From positions 1-33,570 of the forward strand of contig NZ_JNWQ01000073.1 of NCBI RefSeq assembly GCF_000716875.1: a stretch of 33,570 nucleotides of DNA, in the 5' to 3' direction. The stretch is from Streptomyces novaecaesareae (lineage in GTDB: Bacteria > Actinomycetota > Actinomycetes > Streptomycetales > Streptomycetaceae). The notes below the pieces were generated by a model. That model was given only the letters and a program-made list of their open reading frames with translations, was not told the DNA's origin and searched no databases. Made by a program: the position numbers and the translations under genes. How positions within the stretch are numbered: position 1 is the first letter of the stretch; every line of letters starts with the position of its first letter. Shown here one piece after another: positions 29,807 to 33,570 of this stretch.

Positions 29807-30385
29807 ATGACCCAGCAGCCCCTGCTCCTCCTCGACGTGGACGGACCGCTCAACCCCTTCGCCGCGCCGAAGCGGCGGCCGGACGGCTACGGGACCTACC
29901 GTCTGCGGCCCACCTGGTGGGTGCGCAAGCAGGAGCGGATGGCGGCGGCGCAGGCCAAGCTGGCGACGCGCGCGAAGCACGCCAAGCGCCCGGCCGGCCG
30001 GGTGAAGCCGCTGCGGGTGTGGCTGAACCCGGCGCACGGGCCCGAGTTGCTGGCGCTGCCGTACGAACTGGTGTGGGCCACCGGGTGGATGGGCGAGGCG
30101 AACACCCACATCGGCCCGAACATCGGGCTGCCCGAACTCCCGTACATCGCCTGGACGGAGATGTTCGGCGAGGATCCGGACGGGCTGCACTGGAAGACCC
30201 GGGACGTGGTCGCCTGGGCGGCCGGGCGCCCGTTCGTCTGGGTGGACGACGAGCTCGGGCCGCAGGACGCCGAGTGGATCGCCTCGAACCACCCCGGGCC
30301 GGCGCTCACCCTGCACATCCATCCCGGCAAGGGCCTGCTGGCCGAGGACTTCGCGACCCTGCGGGAGTGGGCGGCCGCCGCATGA
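29807..30385 (+). CDS. HAD-fold protein, SAK-type domain (copy A)
   Basis: 192 residues. The N-terminal LLLLDVDGPLNPFA has D-x-D of the HAD nucleophile motif; VWLNPAHGPELLALPYELVWATGW contains motif II, and PFVWVDDELGPQD supplies the acidic motif IV. There is no cap domain. The plan fits the HAD_SAK_2-type domain (PF18143) found in predicted RNA-repair proteins, though here it stands alone, and a nucleotide or RNA 3'-phosphatase role is only inference. An Arg/Lys-rich insert (about 40-65) is unique to this copy. A TGACC/GGTCA inverted repeat (29756-29776) lies upstream. It overlaps copy B (ATGA). Confidence 0.75.
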   Translation: MTQQPLLLLDVDGPLNPFAAPKRRPDGYGTYRLRPTWWVRKQERMAAAQAKLATRAKHAKRPAGRVKPLRVWLNPAHGPELLALPYELVWATGWMGEANTHIGPNIGLPELPYIAWTEMFGEDPDGLHWKTRDVVAWAAGRPFVWVDDELGPQDAEWIASNHPGPALTLHIHPGKGLLAEDFATLREWAAAA

Positions 30386-30915
30386 CCGGGAAGCCGCTGC
30401 TCCTGCTCGACGTGGACGGGCCGCTGAACCCCTACGCCGCGACCCCGGCCGGCTGCCCGGAGGGCTACCAGGCCCACCGGCTGCTCCCCGAGTCGTGGGT
30501 CGCCCGGCAGGCGCCGACACCGCGCGAGCAGCTGGAGCCGCTACGGGTGTGGCTGAACCCGCTGCACGGGCCGGAGCTGCTGGGGCTGCCGTACAAGCTG
30601 GTGTGGGCGACCACCTGGATGGACGAGGCGAACACCTTCATCGGCCCGCGCATCGGGCTGCCCGAACTCCCGTACGTCCCTTGGACGGAGGTGTTCCGGG
30701 CGGATCCGGACGGGCTGCACTGGAAGACCCGGGAGCTGGTCGCCTGGGCGGCCGGGCGCCCGTTCGTCTGGGTGGACGACGAGCTCGGGCCGCAGGACAT
30801 CGAGTGGATCGAGGCGAACCACCCAGCTCCGGCCGTGGCGCTCTGGGTCGACCCCCGGTTCGGGCTGCGGGAGATGCACTTCGAGGTGCTGCGCGCCTGG
30901 GCGGAGGAGCAGTGA
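30382..30915 (+). CDS. HAD-fold protein, SAK-type domain (copy B)
   Basis: 177 residues, a tandem duplicate of the preceding gene with the same motifs (LLLLDVDGPLNPYA, LVWATTWMDEANT, PFVWVDDELGPQD) but without the Arg/Lys-rich insert. ATG 30382 overlaps the stop of copy A, so the two are translated together and could form a heteromer. A stretch of about 97 bp (30702-30798) is nearly identical to 30172-30268, whereas the rest has drifted. The 3' end overlaps the MOSC gene start. Confidence 0.75.
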   Translation: MTGKPLLLLDVDGPLNPYAATPAGCPEGYQAHRLLPESWVARQAPTPREQLEPLRVWLNPLHGPELLGLPYKLVWATTWMDEANTFIGPRIGLPELPYVPWTEVFRADPDGLHWKTRELVAWAAGRPFVWVDDELGPQDIEWIEANHPAPAVALWVDPRFGLREMHFEVLRAWAEEQ

Positions 30916-31724
30916 GCGGGGGAGGGGCAGTGGCGGTGGGCACGGTCGAGCGGCTGTGCCGCTACCCGGTGAAGTCGCTGCTGGGGGAGGAGCTGGACGG
31001 GGTCGAGGTGACCGGGCGCGGGCTGGCCGGGGACCGCGAGCGGGCGCTGCTCGATCCGGAGACCGGGCGGGTGGCCAGTGCGAAGCACCCCCGGCTGTGG
31101 GCGGGCCTGCTGGCGTTCGCGGCGGCGGCCGCGGCGGACGGCGGCGTGGTGATCACCGGACCGGACGGGCGCGGCGCGGGTGAGGCGGAACTGTCCGAGG
31201 CGATCGGCCGCAAGGTCGTGCTGGTCGCCGAGCGCCCGGCCGGCGCGACGGTCGAGCGAGCCGTGCCCGAGGAGGTGCTGGCGCACGGCATCGCGGCCGA
31301 AGTCGACGTCACCGTCAGCGAGTTGGGCCGGGCCGCGCCCGACGGCGGCTTCTTCGACTTCGCGCCGCTGCACCTGATCACCACCGCGACGCTGCGCGCC
31401 ACCGGCGCCGAGGCCGAGCGCTACCGGCCGAACCTGGTGATCCGCACCGAGGGCGAGGGATTCGTCGAGAACGCCTGGGTGGGCCGGGAGTTGGCGATCG
31501 GCCCGACGCTGCGCCTGCGCGTCCTGGCGGCCACCCCGCGCTGCGCCGTCCCCACCCTCCGGCACGGGCCGCTGCCCCGCCGCACCGAGGCCCTGCGCAT
31601 CCCGGCCGAGCGGAACCGGGTGGTCCCGTTGGAGGGCATGCCGGCGCTGCCCTGCGCGGGGGTGTACGCGCAGGTGGTGGTACCCGGGCGGATCCTGGCC
31701 GGTGCCGAGGTCAGGTTGGACTGA
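30912..31724 (+). CDS. MOSC-domain protein with N-terminal MOSC beta barrel
   Basis: 270 residues from GTG 30912; GTG 30936 has a better placed GGAGGGG and may be the real start (MGTVERLCRY). The N-terminal beta-barrel domain has RLCRYPVKSLLGEEL and GLAGDRERALLD; the MOSC domain (about 125-265) has FFDFAPLHLITTATLR, YRPNLVIRT, and the Cys-containing RVLAATPRCAVPTL, whose Cys is the likely molybdenum or sulfur ligand. The C-terminus has LPCAGVYAQVV. This is the YiiM/mARC-like class that reduces N-hydroxylated compounds or handles sulfur, with molybdenum cofactor. Its stop overlaps the convergent CobC gene by 14 bp. Confidence 0.86.
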   Translation: MSGGGAVAVGTVERLCRYPVKSLLGEELDGVEVTGRGLAGDRERALLDPETGRVASAKHPRLWAGLLAFAAAAAADGGVVITGPDGRGAGEAELSEAIGRKVVLVAERPAGATVERAVPEEVLAHGIAAEVDVTVSELGRAAPDGGFFDFAPLHLITTATLRATGAEAERYRPNLVIRTEGEGFVENAWVGRELAIGPTLRLRVLAATPRCAVPTLRHGPLPRRTEALRIPAERNRVVPLEGMPALPCAGVYAQVVVPGRILAGAEVRLD

Positions 31725-32757
31725 GTACTGCCTCAAGGGCCTTGAGGAAGCGGTCGGTGGTCTCCTCGTCCCGGACGGCGATCCGCAGCCACTCCTCGCC
31801 CAGCCCCGGGAAGGTGTCCCCGCGCCGGACGGCGAAGCCGTGCTTGCGCAGCCGCCCTCGGACGGCCGCCGCGTCCGGCAGCCGGACCAGTACGAAGGAG
31901 GCCGCCGGTTCGCCGTACAGCCGAACCGACCGGAAGGCGGCCAGGCCCTTCACCAAGTGCGCGCGCCAGACGGCCAGTTCGGCCGCGGCCCGGTCCGCCT
32001 CGGCGAGCGCCGCCGGGCTGCTGCAGGCCTCGGCGGCGGCCAGTGCCGGGGTGGAGACCGGCCAGAGCGGCTGGGCGGCGCCGAGCTCGGCGATCAGCGG
32101 CGCCGGGCCGAGCACATAGCCGATGCGCAGCCCGGCCAGGCCCCACGTCTTGGTGAGGCTGCGCAGCACGACGACCCGGCCGGGTAGGCCCCGCACCGAG
32201 GCGAGGGACTCGCGCTCGCCCGGCACGGTGTCCATGAACGCCTCGTCCACCACCAGGGTGCGCCCGGGCCGGGCGAGCGCGGCCACCGCCTCGGCGGGGT
32301 GCAGGACGGACGTCGGGTTGGTCGGGTTGCCGAGGACGACCAGGTCCGCCTCCTCGGGGACGGCGCCCAGGCGGAACCCGTCCTCGGGGGAGAGCAGCAC
32401 CCGGTGCACCCGGTGCCCGGCGTCCCGCAGTGCCGCCTCGGGTTCGGTGAACTGCGGGTGCACCACGGCAATGTGACGTGCCGTCATCACGCGGGCCAGC
32501 AGGACGAAGGCCTCCGCCGCCCCCGAGGTGAGCAGCACCTCCTCGACCGGGCGGCCGTGCCGGGCGGCCACCGCGGTGCGGGCGGCGCTCTGGTCGGGGT
32601 AGGCGGCGAGGTCGCCGAGGGTGGCGGCGAGGTGCTCGCGCAGCCAGGTCGGGGGCGTTCCGGTGCGGACGTTGACGGCGAGGTCGACCAGGCCGAGCCC
32701 GGCGGCGCGTACCTCGGCGTCGCCGTGGTGGCGCAGGTCGGGTTCGGGGGCGGTCAC
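31711..32757 (-). CDS. cobC: CobC-like PLP-dependent aminotransferase (Rv2231c type)
   Basis: 348 residues, fold type I, histidinol-phosphate aminotransferase/CobD-like. LAVNVRTGTPPTWL at the N-terminus, LTSGAAEAF, N144-P-T-N-P148, V-D171-E-A-F174 and the lysine K203 in SLTKTWGLAGLRIG are present. In Rv2231c/CobC-type proteins of actinobacteria this enzyme supplies the aminopropanol arm of cobalamin. GTG 32757 overlaps the upstream CbiG-like stop (GTGA), so the two are one operon. Confidence 0.86.
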   Translation of the reverse strand: MTAPEPDLRHHGDAEVRAAGLGLVDLAVNVRTGTPPTWLREHLAATLGDLAAYPDQSAARTAVAARHGRPVEEVLLTSGAAEAFVLLARVMTARHIAVVHPQFTEPEAALRDAGHRVHRVLLSPEDGFRLGAVPEEADLVVLGNPTNPTSVLHPAEAVAALARPGRTLVVDEAFMDTVPGERESLASVRGLPGRVVVLRSLTKTWGLAGLRIGYVLGPAPLIAELGAAQPLWPVSTPALAAAEACSSPAALAEADRAAAELAVWRAHLVKGLAAFRSVRLYGEPAASFVLVRLPDAAAVRGRLRKHGFAVRRGDTFPGLGEEWLRIAVRDEETTDRFLKALEAVLSPT

Positions 32758-33320
32758 GCGGGGTCTCCCTGGGGGTGGGCGGGATCGGCGGGCGGGGCGG
32801 GCGAGTCGGGTGGTCGGGGTGGGTCGGGTAAGGCGGGTGAGAAGGGCGATCCGGGCCGTCCGGGCACCGCCGCCGGCTCGATCGGCACCGCCACAGCCGC
32901 CGCCACCGCCACCGTCACCGTGGCCGACTTCCGCTTGGCGACCACGAGTCGGCCGCCGGGCGCACTCGCCAGCGCCGCCGCCTCGGCGACGCTCGCCGTG
33001 CCGACGGCGGCACCGACGGCGGCCGAGGGATTGGGCACCGGTACGGCGGCCAGGTCCCGTCTCGGGTGCTCGTCCACCGGCACCCCGCCGAGGCAGTGCG
33101 CGACCCAGCGCACCGCCGGGTGCTCCGCCCTGCCCGTGACCGTGGCCAGCCGGGCCACCGCGTGGGGGGCGAGCCCGGCGTCCCGGAGTACGTCCAGCAG
33201 CAGCCGCATCGCCTCGGCGGGCTCGGCGGCGCTGCTCGCGCCGATGCCGACCACCAGGGTGCGCGGGTGCACCGGCGGGTTGCCGTGGGAGGGCCCGTCG
33301 ATGGCGACCAGTCCGCTCAT
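32754..33320 (-). CDS. Cobalamin biosynthesis protein, CbiG C-terminal/CobE-like
   Basis: 188 residues. RTLVVGIGASSAAEPAEAMRLL is the CbiG_C/CobE start; HAVARLATVTGRAEHPAV and PNPSAAVGAAVGTASVAEAAAL are the core, and RLVVAKRKSATVTVAVA is the C-terminal strand block. There is no N-terminal hydrolase part, so it is like stand-alone CobE, or half of cobalt-precorrin-5A hydrolase. A Pro/Asp/Ser-rich tail of about 40 residues follows. ATG 33320 is chosen because GGAGGA precedes it by 9 nt. It is the first gene of the cobC unit. Confidence 0.83.
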   Translation of the reverse strand: MSGLVAIDGPSHGNPPVHPRTLVVGIGASSAAEPAEAMRLLLDVLRDAGLAPHAVARLATVTGRAEHPAVRWVAHCLGGVPVDEHPRRDLAAVPVPNPSAAVGAAVGTASVAEAAALASAPGGRLVVAKRKSATVTVAVAAAVAVPIEPAAVPGRPGSPFSPALPDPPRPPDSPAPPADPAHPQGDPA

Positions 33321-33523
33321 CCGCCGCACTCCTCCGTACCCGGGCCCCCGTGATCCCACCACGCAGGGCCGGAACGGGTCAATCGGGACGTGTGTGAGAT
33401 CCGACGCCACCGGGCGGCAGCTGTTCGTCTGTTCTTCACCTGTCTTGCGCCGTACACGACACCGTGCCGATCCTACTGTTCTCGGCGCTCCCGCCCCGGC
33501 AGCCCCGACCTCCGGAGGACCCC

Positions 33524-33570
33524 ATGGCCTTCGCACGACCGCGCACCCCCGGCACCCCCACCCCCGGCAC
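33524..33570 (+). CDS. Start of a further gene, cut by the window end
   Basis: ATG 33524 has GGAGG 5 nt upstream (33514-33518). The first 15 codons (MAFARPRTPGTPTPG) are all open and Pro/Thr-rich. Nothing more can be said of its function. The 203-bp gap before it holds AT-richer sequence such as TTGCGC (33445) and TACTGT (33474), too far apart for a standard promoter. Confidence 0.5.
   Translation, partial: MAFARPRTPGTPTPG

Noticed and set aside
33321..33523. Cobalamin riboswitch before the CbiG-like gene
   Set aside because: No convincing B12 box or multi-stem leader on either strand. The ATG has a normal GGAGGA site and the leader is short.
1..33570. tRNA, rRNA, CRISPR array, insertion sequence or prophage genes
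   Set aside because: None seen: no cloverleaf-like GGTTCGAATC stretch, no spacer-repeat array, no transposase or integrase frame. Tandem arrays at 8995 and 28386 have no spacers.

Overview
The window comes from a very GC-rich mycelial actinomycete, most likely Streptomycetaceae (Streptomyces or Kitasatospora). Reasons are the almost uniform G/C third codon positions, an SsgA-family morphogenesis protein, an SCO1860-type LAxTG-anchored wall protein, a GSII-type glutamine synthetase behind a GlnR-like box, GTG/TTG starts and leaderless-looking promoters. The first 42 bases are not genomic: they are a Nextera i7 index plus transposase adapter left on the contig end, so the first gene is cut by an assembly artefact.

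Layout. (1) 43-3073: a truncated membrane-anchored Pro/Ala-rich protein, an SsgA-like protein and a GAF-domain regulator. (2) 3229-6285: a BlaI-type repressor and M56 peptidase, divergent from a DedA protein and a PAP2 phosphatase across a double BlaI-like dyad; this may be a wall-stress switch over undecaprenyl-phosphate recycling. (3) 6456-6971: a PPOX-fold protein. (4) 7135-8978: a FAD-dependent amine oxidoreductase and a phosphonatase-like HAD enzyme, which together could convert 2-aminoethylphosphonate (AEP) or its N-methyl form to phosphonoacetaldehyde, then acetaldehyde and phosphate. (5) 9094-12667: a five-gene minus-strand operon with a WXG100-like protein, a large WXG/T7SS-type protein, an unknown protein and two DUF3592-like membrane proteins. 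It and a hypothetical gene (12828-13319) lie between two related long hairpins. (6) 13442-19947: an SMR efflux protein, a HAD phosphatase, a complete AEP-type ABC transporter (ATPase, two permeases, lipoprotein) and a divergent GntR/HutC regulator.

(7) 19952-22270: the C-terminal part of a PhnY-PhnZ-type fusion (the oxidative AEP to glycine plus phosphate route), whose dioxygenase half is replaced by a lower-GC XRE/TPR regulator, followed by a small divergent gene. (8) 22427-26426: an APC permease, a class V PLP enzyme and an amidohydrolase. (9) 26553-29659: uracil-DNA glycosylase, the LAxTG-anchored protein and glnII. (10) 29807-33570: a tandem pair of HAD-fold paralogues, a MOSC protein, convergent cobalamin genes (CobC-like PLP enzyme and CbiG C-terminal/CobE-like protein) and the first codons of a further gene.

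The main theme is phosphonate use. The same 16-bp dyad, GTTGGCTA-NN-CAACTT, lies in front of the FAD oxidoreductase gene (7050-7065) and in front of the transporter operon (18898-18915). This suggests that two blocks about 10 kb apart form one regulon, probably under the GntR protein at 19114. The oxidative PhnY/PhnZ route looks broken, so the FAD oxidase plus phosphonatase route would be the working one.
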